Positions 24,558-33,160 of a stretch of DNA of 35,228 nucleotides are shown here, piece after piece. The stretch is from Thermoguttaceae bacterium (GTDB taxonomy: Bacteria; Planctomycetota; Planctomycetia; Pirellulales; Thermoguttaceae), in the NCBI GenBank assembly GCA_017937685.1, contig JAGBDD010000195.1, positions 1-35,228 of the forward strand, written 5' to 3'. The translations under genes were made by a program, and so were the position numbers. Positions within the stretch are counted from its first letter, which is position 1. Every line of letters starts with the position of its first letter. The notes beneath the pieces were generated by a model. It did not search any database and was not told the origin of the DNA. It saw only the letters and a list, made by a program, of their open reading frames with translations.

Positions 24558-26804
24558 ATGCTTTGTCAGGTCTCAATGCGTCGCCATACGCGTTCGACGG
24601 CGCTCGTCGCCTCCGCGCTTGCCGCGGTCGGGTCGCTCGCCGCGCCTTCCGCTTTCATTTTTGCCGACGCTCCGTCGCAAACAAACGCTCAAACGCCCGC
24701 CGCGTCCGCCGCCGCGCCCGATAAGTCGACGCGTCCCTCCGACGTAATCGTCGAAACCGTTGAGACGCAAACGCTTATCGCTCCGAGCGTTGCCGACGAC
24801 CGCCCGTTCCGGTTCTCAGCCGAAGAAGCGCGAAAGTTCGAAGCCCTCGTCGATCTTTACGCTTACGCGTACCCGCTCGTTTTGTCGAACGAAATCAAAC
24901 GCGAAACGACGTCGCGCTTTTTTTTAGCGACGCCCAACGAAACGTTTTATTTCCCGCGCCTTCCGGACGCGCGCTATCGAGCGACGGAGTTCCCGAACGT
25001 CGACTCCGTCTTCGCGACCGCTTGGCTCGACCTCGCTCGCGAACCTCAAGTCATTGTCGCGCCTGCAAATACCAACGCTCCGTTTTCACTTGAAATCGTC
25101 GACGCTTGGTCGAACGTCGTCGCGTCGTTCAACGAAAAAACGCTCGCCGAACTTCCGCTCCTTCAAATCGACGGTCGTTCGCTTCGCGGCGTCGCGCTGG
25201 TCGGCCCTAATTCGCCGAAACCGACGAATCTTCCGCCGGAAATCCGCGTCGTCGAGTCGCCGAGTTCGCTCGCTCTCGTTTTAACGCGGGTCTTTGTCGT
25301 CGATGCGAAGCGCGCCGGAGCTTTCGGAACCCGCCCCGTCGTTCAAACTCTTTACGACTTTGCAACCGTTCCGGCGTCGACGTTTACGTCGGAATTAAAA
25401 GAAGAAAAAACGCGCGTTCTTCCGGAAGCGACGCCGATTAGCGTCGAAAAACCGGAGAACAAAACCGACGCGAAACCGAGTTCCGACGAACAAGAAACCC
25501 AACTTGATCAAGCTCTTACGCCTCCCCAAACAAGCGCGTTCGAGCAATTAAAACGACTTTACGTCGCGCAAAACGCCGCTCAATACGCCGCTCGCGCCGA
25601 CGACGAAAAGCTCCAAGTCGCCGAAACCGAACCCGAAGAAAAAACCGAGCCGAAAGCCGAAAAACCGAACGACGCAACCGACGTTTCTACAAGCGCTTCC
25701 GAAGAGCCAAAAGAGTCCGACGCTCAACCGGAAACCGAGAGCGACGCCGCGTCGGCTGAAACTCGGCGTCAAGACGTCGCTAAAATTAACGAAGGCGAAC
25801 GCAATTACGAACGCGAACGCGACGAGGAACGCCGAAACCTCGACGCTTTTTGGCGTGAAACCAAGGAGCGCGAACGCGAAGCCGCGCAAGCGCTCGGCGC
25901 GACCTACGACGACGTTAAACGTTGGTTTTACGACAGATTCGAAAACGACAAGCGCTTTTGGAGCCAGTTCGACGAAGCCCTTAGACGCGACGCTCGCCGC
26001 GATCTCCGTCACGTCGAACGCCTTATCGAAACGCCTCGCCCGACGCGTCCTTGGTTTGAAAGTCCGGTCGAGCGCGTCGCTCGTATGTCGCCGGAAAAAT
26101 ATTGGCGTTCCTTTGTCGAACTCCTGAAAACGAATCCGCCGACCGACGCGAACCCCAAAACGCTTGAAGCCTTGCGAACGCTTGGGATAGAACCGGGAAA
26201 ACCGGCGAAATTCGACGGCGACCTACGGAAATTGAGCCGCGGCGCTTTCGCGATCGCGCGTAAAAAAATCGAACTCGCGGCGCAATCGGAAATTTGGCGC
26301 AACGCGACGTCGACCAACTGGATCGTTTTTAAAAACCTTGGCGATTACGGCGACGACTACCTGTTCCGCGCTGGTGCGGCGAGCGTCGCGTTCGGCGTAA
26401 ACGTCGAGAAAAATGTCGTTTACCCATTTACTTTCCTCGACGAGAACGGCGAACCGCTCGACGGCGCCGCGTCGTACCTCCTCCGCTTCGCCCCGGGCGA
26501 AGAACCGCCGACCGATTTCCTTTGGTCGCTAACACTTTACAACGCGGACGGTTACCTTGTTCGCAACGAAGAGGGCAAATACGGCGTCAAAAGCGACGGT
26601 TCGCTCAAACGCAACCCCGACGGCTCCGTCGAAATTTTAATCCAACACGATAAACCGCAAGGAGATACGAGCAACTGGATTCCGGCGCCGCGCGGGCCGT
26701 TTATCGTCGCGATGCGCGTTTACCGTCCGAACGAAAAAGCGTCGAACGGCGACTGGACGCCGCCGGCGATTCAAAAATTGCAACGTGAAACAACCGCTAA
26801 ATAA
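24558..26804 (+). CDS. DUF1254/DUF1214 secreted protein with a large charged insertion
   Basis: A 748-residue exported protein. After a signal sequence (MRRHTRSTALVASALAAVGS), residues about 90-270 match DUF1254 (YAYAYPLVLSNEIKRETTSR, NVDSVFATAWLDL). The C-terminal ~170 residues match DUF1214 (YGDDYLFRAGAAS, FLWSLTLYNADGYLV, NWIPAPRGPFIVAMRVYRP). Such proteins are widespread, and their reaction is not established to my knowledge. The stretch from about 280 to 500 interrupts the usual layout: it is rich in Glu, Lys and Asp, then Arg/Glu helical. AGGAGA before the ATG at 24558 fixes the start. It is probably transcribed alone. Confidence 0.88.
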   Translation: MLCQVSMRRHTRSTALVASALAAVGSLAAPSAFIFADAPSQTNAQTPAASAAAPDKSTRPSDVIVETVETQTLIAPSVADDRPFRFSAEEARKFEALVDLYAYAYPLVLSNEIKRETTSRFFLATPNETFYFPRLPDARYRATEFPNVDSVFATAWLDLAREPQVIVAPANTNAPFSLEIVDAWSNVVASFNEKTLAELPLLQIDGRSLRGVALVGPNSPKPTNLPPEIRVVESPSSLALVLTRVFVVDAKRAGAFGTRPVVQTLYDFATVPASTFTSELKEEKTRVLPEATPISVEKPENKTDAKPSSDEQETQLDQALTPPQTSAFEQLKRLYVAQNAAQYAARADDEKLQVAETEPEEKTEPKAEKPNDATDVSTSASEEPKESDAQPETESDAASAETRRQDVAKINEGERNYERERDEERRNLDAFWRETKEREREAAQALGATYDDVKRWFYDRFENDKRFWSQFDEALRRDARRDLRHVERLIETPRPTRPWFESPVERVARMSPEKYWRSFVELLKTNPPTDANPKTLEALRTLGIEPGKPAKFDGDLRKLSRGAFAIARKKIELAAQSEIWRNATSTNWIVFKNLGDYGDDYLFRAGAASVAFGVNVEKNVVYPFTFLDENGEPLDGAASYLLRFAPGEEPPTDFLWSLTLYNADGYLVRNEEGKYGVKSDGSLKRNPDGSVEILIQHDKPQGDTSNWIPAPRGPFIVAMRVYRPNEKASNGDWTPPAIQKLQRETTAK

Positions 26805-26850
26805 GCGTTTGCGTCGCGCCGCCTATTGACGTTACGTTAACGCGACTTTT

Positions 26851-26882
26851 GCGACGCGTCGCTATTCGTTTCAACGCGTCGC
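26851..26882. terminator. Hairpin between the DUF1254 and HdeD genes
   Basis: GCGACGCGT (26851-26859) pairs perfectly with ACGCGTCGC (26874-26882) around a 14-base loop. No T tract follows; it may be a weak terminator or a leader structure for the HdeD gene. Confidence 0.4.
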
Positions 26883-26914
26883 AACTTAACTTCAACAATT
26901 AAAGGAGATTTAAA

Positions 26915-27616
26915 ATGGCGAAAGACAACAACGATCGCAACGACCGCGCCCAAACCGCCGACTTTGAAGAAGCGCGCCCGAGCTGCCCTTGGAACGCCGC
27001 GACCGGTCTTCCGGGCTTTTGCAACTTCCTGACGACGCCGGAGCTGAAACGAATGTCGAACAGCTGGAAACCCTTCTTAACGCTTGGGATCGGGCTGTCG
27101 ATTCTCGGTTTGCTGGCGATCGGCTCGAGTTTCATCGCGACGACGCTGACCGTTTCAATCATCGGCGTTTTGTTGATGATCGGCGGCGCGACGCAAATCG
27201 TTAACTCCCTTTACGCCGGACGTTGGAACGGGTTCTTCCTCCACTTTGCGCTCGGCATTTTGTATCTCGTCGTCGGCTTTATGCTCCTCGACGCGCCGAT
27301 TTTGAACGCTATCACGTTGACCTTCCTGCTGGCCGGATTCTTCATCCTCGCCGGTTTGTTCCGTATTGTCGCGGCGTTGACGACGCAACTTCCGGGTTGG
27401 GGTTGGGCGCTCTTTAACGGCTTGGTAACGTTTATGTTAGGCGCGCTGATTTACCGTCAATGGCCGTCGTCCGGACTTTGGGTTATCGGGCTCTTCGTCG
27501 GTATCGAAATGCTTTTCGCCGGTTGGTACTGGATGATGTTCGCGTCGAGCTTGCGCAAGTACGCCGCGAATCCCCAACTTTACGATTCGCAAGTCTCGCA
27601 ACCGCAAGGCGTTTGA
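26915..27616 (+). CDS. HdeD family membrane protein
   Basis: A 233-residue protein of the HdeD (DUF308) family. About 45 hydrophilic residues precede six membrane helices arranged as repeated pairs (ITLTFLLAGFFILAGLFRIV and similar). Typical are the motifs GVLLMIGGATQIVNS and GLFVGIEMLFAGWYWMMFA. In enterobacteria HdeD is linked to acid resistance; the role here is unknown. The cytoplasmic lead with two Cys (SCPWN, GFCNF) is an extension. The start has a clear AAAGGAG. It converges on the LpoB-like gene. Confidence 0.9.
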   Translation: MAKDNNDRNDRAQTADFEEARPSCPWNAATGLPGFCNFLTTPELKRMSNSWKPFLTLGIGLSILGLLAIGSSFIATTLTVSIIGVLLMIGGATQIVNSLYAGRWNGFFLHFALGILYLVVGFMLLDAPILNAITLTFLLAGFFILAGLFRIVAALTTQLPGWGWALFNGLVTFMLGALIYRQWPSSGLWVIGLFVGIEMLFAGWYWMMFASSLRKYAANPQLYDSQVSQPQGV

Positions 27617-27685
27617 GTCGTCGCCACCGTCGCTCGCGTCTAATTGACATTATATCGCAACAGCTTTGAGTTTGTCGCGGCGACC

Positions 27686-27744
27686 AAAAAAACGCGACGC
27701 TCTTCGAACCGTCGAAGAACGTCGCGTTCTATCAACTCTTTTTT
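27686..27744. terminator. Bidirectional terminator, HdeD / LpoB-like
   Basis: The stem 27691-27728 has 9 bp (AACGCGACG with CGTCGCGTT), one mismatch, then 7 bp around the loop ACCG. In the minus direction it is followed at once by seven T (27692-27686), a strong terminator for the LpoB-like gene. In the plus direction six T come 10 bases later (27739-27744). Confidence 0.88.
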
Positions 27745-27791
27745 CTCTTAACTTATCATTTTCCACGACGCGTTGCATTCCGCCGCAAATG

Positions 27792-28499
27792 TTAAAAAAT
27801 CCCCAAAACTTTCGCTTTTACGGAACGATTATAATGTTTTTTCAACGAAACGGTTTCGCGAATCGACGCGCCGGTGCGGACATTCACTAAGTCTAACGTT
27901 AAACTATACTTAACCTGCGAATCCTTATTGTCGACCGTCGTCGCCGTCGTTACTTTAGCGAACAAAATATAATCGAACGGCGCCTCGTTTTCGCCGAGCG
28001 CGGTCGCGAAACGCTCCCGTTTTTCCGGTAAAAGCAAATCTTCGACGCGCAATCCCGCTTCTCTTAAACCGGCGGTCGCCATTCGAGAGTCGATCGTCTC
28101 AAAAACGTCCGATCGCGCGATTTTCGTCCGAATCGCCTCGGTCAAATCCTCGCGAATATCTCCCATTTCTTCGCCCCCCGCGTTCTCCACGCCAAGGAAA
28201 CAAATTTTTCTAACGCCGTATTCTTCGGTAATTTGCGCAACCGTTTTTCCAACGTCGGCCGACGAAATCGGATTGCGCGCCGCCTGTTCCAAAAGCCCCG
28301 CGACCGCCGCTTCCGCCGCCGGATCGTATATCTCCGACCCGGCCCGACGGCTTCCCACGCGAGTCGGCGCGTCGGCGTCGACCACCTTGCCGCGTTGCGT
28401 CGCGCAACCGGCAAGAAGAATCAACGTTAAAAAAGCCGCCGTTCGCCAACGGTTGCGTCGGTCAAAGGTCGCCGCTCGTTTTTCTCTTTCGCTAACCAT
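27792..28499 (-). CDS. LpoB-like lipoprotein
   Basis: A 235-residue lipoprotein: FLTLILLAGCATQ is a good lipobox with Cys32. The mature part has an LpoB-like alpha/beta layout: KICFLGVENAGGEEMGDIRE, LTEAIRTKIARSDVFETIDS, FDYILFAKVTTATT and VKYSLTLDLVNVRTGASIRE. LpoB proteins in Enterobacteria activate a peptidoglycan synthase from the outer membrane; related domains in planctomycetes may serve other envelope tasks. It has a strong promoter upstream and a strong terminator downstream, so it is transcribed alone. No clear ribosome binding site precedes the ATG. Confidence 0.78.
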   Translation of the reverse strand: MVSEREKRAATFDRRNRWRTAAFLTLILLAGCATQRGKVVDADAPTRVGSRRAGSEIYDPAAEAAVAGLLEQAARNPISSADVGKTVAQITEEYGVRKICFLGVENAGGEEMGDIREDLTEAIRTKIARSDVFETIDSRMATAGLREAGLRVEDLLLPEKRERFATALGENEAPFDYILFAKVTTATTVDNKDSQVKYSLTLDLVNVRTGASIRETVSLKKHYNRSVKAKVLGIF

Positions 28500-28930
28500 T
28501 GTATTTTATCGACTTCCATCAAACGCGCCGCTTTGCGCGCTCTTTGTCTCCGTTGCGACCAAAGTCTCGAACGATAAACGCCCGATATTCAATCAAATCA
28601 AAAGTTCGACGACGACGCTTTTTTCTTCGCCGCCGTCCCCAGCGCAGTTAGCGCGATTTTAACGATTATAGCAAATTTTCACCCGCGCGACAAGAGAAAT
28701 TTCAGCGCTTTTTCGTTGCGACGCGAAACGCTCCCCGTTCTCCTAAGAAATTAACCGTATATTTTTCAAAAAAATCAAAAAAGTCAAAAGCCGTTAAAAA
28801 TGTCGCCGATAGTAAAAGCGCGCTTTAAACGAAAAGCGAACGAACGTTTTTCATTCTTTTCAAAGAACGCGACGTCGCAACGCCGCGCTCCGTTTCAACG
28901 TTCAACCTAACCTATTTTATATCAACGAAT
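28500..28930. other. Divergent region LpoB-like / EEP-like
   Basis: 431 bases. The LpoB-like promoter (28665-28693) lies here, with one copy of GATTTTAACG at 28655-28664 directly beside its -10 box. Bases 28740-28800 are A-rich. A weak AT-rich block before 28931 (TATTTTATATC) may be the -10 region of the plus-strand gene. No gene was recognised. Confidence 0.55.
28665..28693 (-). promoter_or_regulatory. Promoter of the LpoB-like gene
   Basis: On the minus strand: TTGTCG (28693-28688), a 17-base spacer and a perfect TATAAT (28670-28665). The implied leader is about 160 nt. Confidence 0.7.
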
Positions 28931-30196
28931 ATGAGCGATCAAGAACCTAAAGTCGAGGAAGCCCGCGAAATTATTAAAGTGCGGCGTATCAGCGCCAAAC
29001 CGAACGCGCCCGAGAAGAAAGACGAAGAAGCCGAAGCCGCAAAAGCGCGTCAAGCCGAACTGGAAAAGCGTTTGCGCCGCTTACAATTCTTTTTAGCCGG
29101 CGCCGTCCTATCCTTCTTTCTCTTAGGATTACGCGCTTTAGGCTGTCTGCCCTTCAAACGTTCGGTCGACGTCGCGCCCTCTCGAACGCCGTCGGTCGCG
29201 CCCGCTTTCTCCGCGCCGTTTACCTTGCCCCTTCCGCAAAACGACGTCGATTCGCAAAACTTTCGCCGTCTTTTTACCTCGGAACCGGGCGTTCCTCAAC
29301 GCGAGTCCGAAACGTTTCCGGCCTCTTCCGCCCCTCGCTTTGCCGACGCTTCGCCTTTCGACGTCGCGGCTCGTCCCGCTCCGACGCTCGACGACTTGCG
29401 CGTTATCCGCGTCGCCGCTTGGAATCTCGAACCCTTTAATTTTTCGAAAGTTAACGACGCGACGACCGGAGAAAAAATCGCTCGTTTGCTTCAAGAATTC
29501 GACGTCGTCGCCATTCAGGGCGTTCGTTCGAAAAATCGCGCCGTTTTGGAAGCGCTCGTTTATCTAATCGCGCGACAGGGCGGCGAATACGATTACGTCG
29601 CGTCGTCTCCCGCTTCCGTCGACTCGATAGCCGCCTTTTTTTTCAACGCGCAAACCGTCGTCGTCGATCGCGAATCCGTTTCGGACGTTTTCGACGCGCG
29701 CGGCCGTCTGTCGACTCCGGCTCTCGTCGCTAATTTTCGCCCGAACGCCGTCGCCGCTGAATCAAGCTTCACTTTTCAAATAATCAATCTTCAACTTTTA
29801 GGCGCCGAAAGCGACGGCGAAACGCTTGCGGATTTGCTCGCAACGCTCAAAAAACGCGCCGGAGGGTTCGGAGTCTCGGAAGACGATTTGATCGTCGCCG
29901 GAGATTTCGGCGTCCCAATTCAAAAAATCAAAGGGCTCGAAAAAATCCCCAACGCCGCGACGCTCCACCAAGACCAAACGACGGACGTCGACGGAGGAAG
30001 CGGCGCCAATCTCCTTTTCGATTCGGTCGCGACGGTCGAATACGTCGAACGCTTTGGCGTCGTCGACCTTGCCGAATATTTCGATATTTCCGACGTCGAA
30101 GCGAAAAAAATCGCGCGCGGACGACCGGTTTGGGGCGATTTTAGCGTTTACGAAGGCGGCGACCCCCATTTTTTCGCGCCCAATGAAAAAAAATAG
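28931..30196 (+). CDS. Membrane-anchored endonuclease/exonuclease/phosphatase-fold protein, catalytic residues degenerate
   Basis: A 421-residue protein. A charged N-terminal part, with a helix at about 26-50, precedes one membrane segment (LQFFLAGAVLSFFLLGLRAL, 51-70); a Pro/Ala/Ser-rich linker runs to about 155. The EEP-like domain begins RVIRVAAWNLEPFNFSKVND and continues IARLLQEFDVVAIQGVRSKN. The family normally reads QE(V/I)R at the metal-binding Glu, but Gly is found here. The later GDFN motif reads GDFG, the catalytic His motifs are not visible, and the final SDH is absent (GRPVWGDF). It is probably a binding protein rather than a nuclease. The domain call is confident; inactivity is inferred. 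Confidence 0.75.
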   Translation: MSDQEPKVEEAREIIKVRRISAKPNAPEKKDEEAEAAKARQAELEKRLRRLQFFLAGAVLSFFLLGLRALGCLPFKRSVDVAPSRTPSVAPAFSAPFTLPLPQNDVDSQNFRRLFTSEPGVPQRESETFPASSAPRFADASPFDVAARPAPTLDDLRVIRVAAWNLEPFNFSKVNDATTGEKIARLLQEFDVVAIQGVRSKNRAVLEALVYLIARQGGEYDYVASSPASVDSIAAFFFNAQTVVVDRESVSDVFDARGRLSTPALVANFRPNAVAAESSFTFQIINLQLLGAESDGETLADLLATLKKRAGGFGVSEDDLIVAGDFGVPIQKIKGLEKIPNAATLHQDQTTDVDGGSGANLLFDSVATVEYVERFGVVDLAEYFDISDVEAKKIARGRPVWGDFSVYEGGDPHFFAPNEKK

Positions 30197-30227
30197 CCGT
30201 TTTTCCGCGTTCAAACGTTCTTTGCTC

Positions 30228-30264
30228 TTGACTTGCGCCGCCGCAAAAAGTATTCTTCGGCGGC
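30228..30264 (+). promoter_or_regulatory. kdsB promoter overlapped by an inverted repeat
   Basis: TTGACT (30228-30233), a 17-base spacer and TATTCT (30251-30256) form a promoter. The inverted repeat GCCGCCG (30237-30243) / CGGCGGC (30258-30264) encloses the -10 box. It could be an operator, or a hairpin ending the upstream transcript, although no T tract follows. Confidence 0.5.
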
Positions 30265-30392
30265 AACTTCGCGCCTCGCGTTTTACGTTAAGCGCTTTAA
30301 ACGTTGTCGCCTAACGTGTTAATCCCCATTTATCGCCGTTCGTTCGTCCAACGCAACGGCGGCGACGTTTTAACCGGTTAAAAATTTCAAGA

Positions 30393-31235
30393 ATGAAAAC
30401 GACGATCGTAATCCCCGCGCGTTTCGGTTCGAAACGCTTTCCCGGCAAGCCTTTAGCAAAACTCGAAGGCAAAGCGATTTTGCAACGCGTTTGGGAAATC
30501 GCCGACGCCGTTTGCGCGCAAGTTCCCGATTGCGACGCCGTCGTCGCGACCGAAACGCCCGATCTCGAAAATCGCAGCGAGCGGATCGTCGAGTTTTGCG
30601 AGTCGCGGCGCATCCCGATCGTCGTTACGCCGACTTCGTGCCGCTCCGGTTCCGACCGCGCTTGGGCCGCCGTTTCTTTCCGCGACGAGACGCCGGACGT
30701 CGTCGTTAACTTGCAAGGCGACAACCCGATTTGCCCGCCGAAGTTCGTCGTCGACTTAATCGAAGCGTTGCGCGACAATATAAACGCCGACGTCGCAACG
30801 ATTTACACGCGTCTCAACTGGGTTGCGCTCGACGCGTTGCGAGCTACGAAAAAGACTTCGCCGTTCAGCGGAACGACCGTCGCCGTCGCGAAAACCGGCG
30901 ACGCGCTTTGGTTCTCGAAAAATATCATTCCGGCGATTCGCGGCGAAGAAGCGTTGCGCGCTTCGTCGGCAATCAGTCCTATCTGTCGTCATATCGGGAT
31001 TTACGCCTATCGTTTCGACGCGCTCCGCTTCTTCGCCAACTCGAAAAAGGGCGAATACGAGAAGCTGGAACAACTCGAACAGTTGCGCTTTATCGAAAAC
31101 GGCTATAAAATCCAAATGATTGAAGGCGCTTATCCTCCTGGTTTTGAAGAAGTTACGTCGGGCGTTGACACGCCGGAAGACCTCGAACGGGTCGCGGCGG
31201 TTTTGCGGAATCGCGGCGAACTTTTAGACCGATAA
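30393..31235 (+). CDS. kdsB: 3-deoxy-manno-octulosonate cytidylyltransferase (CMP-Kdo synthetase)
   Basis: Activates Kdo with CTP for lipopolysaccharide inner-core synthesis in the cytoplasm. The protein has 280 residues, slightly longer than the usual ~250. Family motifs: IPARFGSKRFPGKPL at 7-21, CRSGSDRAWAA, VVNLQGDNPI, CRHIGIYAYR, EKLEQLEQLRFIENG and SGVDTPEDLERV. The metal-binding Asp residues in GDNP and GVDTPED are kept, but the usual GDEP reads GDNP. A related cytidylyltransferase with another sugar acid remains possible. A histidine phosphatase gene follows on the same strand. No Kdo synthase or phosphatase of the KdsA/KdsC types is in the window. Confidence 0.9.
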   Translation: MKTTIVIPARFGSKRFPGKPLAKLEGKAILQRVWEIADAVCAQVPDCDAVVATETPDLENRSERIVEFCESRRIPIVVTPTSCRSGSDRAWAAVSFRDETPDVVVNLQGDNPICPPKFVVDLIEALRDNINADVATIYTRLNWVALDALRATKKTSPFSGTTVAVAKTGDALWFSKNIIPAIRGEEALRASSAISPICRHIGIYAYRFDALRFFANSKKGEYEKLEQLEQLRFIENGYKIQMIEGAYPPGFEEVTSGVDTPEDLERVAAVLRNRGELLDR

Positions 31236-31373
31236 ATCCAGGTTCGCCTCCCCAATTCGCCGTTGTTCGACGTCGCGTCGACTTTTCCAACTCGCCTGTT
31301 TAGCGTCCGACGAAAACGTCGTTTTCACGCGCTTAACCAACGCTTACCTTTTACCCCCGAAAGATTTAACGCA

Positions 31374-32117
31374 ATGACGCAGAAAACGCGACCTTCCGAA
31401 ACGACGCTTATCGTCGCCCGACACGGCAACACGTTTGAAAAAGGCGACGTTATTTTACGGGTCGGCGCTCGCACCGATTTGCCGTTGACCGCCGAAGGCC
31501 GCGCGCAGGGTCGGCGGCTCGGAACCAAGCTCGCGGAACTCGGTTGGCAACCGACGGCGTTTTACTCGGCGCCGCTTCGCCGCGCGCTCGAAACGTCGTC
31601 GGAAATCGCGTCGGCGCAAGGCGTTAACGCGGAACCTATCGTTGAAAATTTTTTAACGGAACTCGATTACGGCGTCGACGACGGACGTCCTGAAGCGGAG
31701 GTCGCGCGACGGTTGGGCGCGCTCGAACTGGCAATTTCCGAAACGCCGACGCCGCCGTCTCGCGTCGACGAACCGCTTGAAGTCGTCGATCTTTCGCCGG
31801 AAGCGATTGAAACGGCGGGACTTACCGCGCTCAAACGTTGGGACGCGGAGAAACGTCTTCCGCTCGGTTGGTTCTTCCTGCGAGAACGAGTCGCTCGACT
31901 CGGCGACGATTGGCGCGCGTTCGCGGCGCGAATCGTCGAACGTCATTCGGGCGAAACGGTCGTTGCGACGACAAGCAACGGAATCGCAAGGTTTGCGACG
32001 GCGATTTTGCCGCCGGACGCGCCGATCCCGGAAAAGCTCAAACTCGCGACCGGCGCGTTCGGCGTCTTCGTTTGGAACGGCGAAAGCTGGCGTCTCGACG
32101 CCTGGAATATTCGCTAA
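31374..32117 (+). CDS. Histidine phosphatase family protein
   Basis: A 247-residue phosphoglycerate-mutase-like protein. It starts with ETTLIVARHGNT, giving the phosphohistidine His17 next to Arg16. TDLPLTAEGRAQ, FYSAPLRRALETS and the acid region FLTELDYGVDDG are as in the family. The second catalytic His, normally in SHG, is replaced: the sequence reads TTSNGIARF with Asn201. The ATG at 31374 is preferred to the TTG at 31263 because the domain begins there. It lies 138 bases after kdsB with no terminator between, so co-transcription is likely. The substrate is unknown; a role in sugar-phosphate metabolism would fit the neighbour. Confidence 0.85.
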   Translation: MTQKTRPSETTLIVARHGNTFEKGDVILRVGARTDLPLTAEGRAQGRRLGTKLAELGWQPTAFYSAPLRRALETSSEIASAQGVNAEPIVENFLTELDYGVDDGRPEAEVARRLGALELAISETPTPPSRVDEPLEVVDLSPEAIETAGLTALKRWDAEKRLPLGWFFLRERVARLGDDWRAFAARIVERHSGETVVATTSNGIARFATAILPPDAPIPEKLKLATGAFGVFVWNGESWRLDAWNIR

Positions 32118-32155
32118 CTCGCGGCATATTAAGAGTTTAGCTCCATTTAGTTTTC

Positions 32156-32205
32156 AGTCGCTCGCCCACGACGTTTCAAAGCGTCGCGGACGAGCGACTT
32201 TTTTT
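32156..32205 (+). terminator. Terminator of the kdsB-phosphatase unit
   Basis: AGTCGCTCG (32156-32164) pairs with CGAGCGACT (32191-32199); inside, CGACG pairs with CGTCG around a small loop. Seven T follow (32199-32205). Confidence 0.9.
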
Positions 32206-33007
32206 GTCCCGTTGCGACAAGACAGCGTCGTCGAAAGCGCGTTCTAACCAGTCGGCAACGGCGAGCGCGTCGTTTGTCGCTTCGACGGCGCGCTCGCTTT
32301 TGTTCGTCGGATCGAGGCGCGACGTTCCGAACGTCGAACAATCGGTCGCGCTTTGCAGGACGCCGTTCCCGAAGTCAAGTTCCTTCAACGTTTTATACGT
32401 CGTCGGCGCGGCGCCCGGCGCGTTGAACGCCGAATCTATTTCGCCGCTCCTTAAACTTTTAACGCGTCGAGGGCGGTTCGTTCGGAAACGCAATCGGCCC
32501 GAGCAAAATCGTTCCGGTAAAGGCGAGCGGCAAATTGCCTTCTTCGTAAAAAAAGCGGCGATCGGCGGTTGCCTCGTCTTTCGGAAACGCCGTCGGCGCG
32601 GCTCGTCGAAAAACGTCGGTTAGTCCGCGCGTCAAGCCGACGGGTCGCGATGAAATTCGTCTTCGTCGTCAAAACCGGGAAACTCCACTTAGAGCGTCGT
32701 GATTTCGGGCCGCAACCGCTTTACCCGCTTCCCAATCCGCGAAAAGTCGGGGGCCGGTTCGCGCTTTTTTTCACAACCGCTCGACAACCGGGCGGGCCGG
32801 CTCCGACTTACAGTCGAGCGGCAACGCGTACAAATTTCGAATAATCAAACGGCGTTCGTCGTCGAGGGCAAACTCGGCGACGTAACCGCGTCAGCCGTCG
32901 CAACATAAAGCCCAAAATTTCCGGGTTAAAGAGCGTTCCGCCGCAGGCGTCGACGACGGAAAAAACGCGCCGCCGAAAATAAAACGGTCTTCGATTTGCG
33001 CGGGCAT
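32176..33007 (-). pseudogene. Multiply frameshifted gene of unknown family
   Basis: The minus strand reads as one protein spread over several frames. From an ATG at 33007, with AAAGGAAAG before it, come MPAQIEDRFIFGG; then VVDACGGTLFNPEILGF (about 32957-32905); VAEFALDDERRLIIRNLYAL (from about 32881); FADWEAGKAVAARNHDAL (about 32750-32692); FPGFDDEDEFHRDPS (about 32682-32637); LTDVFRRAAPTAFPKDEATA onward to a stop near 32458; and SGEIDSAFNAPGAAPTTYKT to FGTSRLDPTNKSERAVEATN (about 32446-32220). Each piece has the codon style of the intact neighbours, yet each changes frame or ends in a stop, so at least five frameshifts are needed. I do not recognise the family. The final frame ends inside the phosphatase terminator. 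Gene decay is more likely than sequencing error because the flanking genes are intact. Confidence 0.75.
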
Positions 33008-33160
33008 TTTACTTTCCTTTTTTCCATTAACGAGAAGCAATAAGTTCCTAAGATCGTTCGAGTTGCGCCTTTTGGAAAATACGATTCGAACGGCGCGCGG
33101 GGGCGGCGGCTCGGAAAAAATTTCGGCGCCGACCGCCTCAATTTCCTCGTCGACGTTTTT

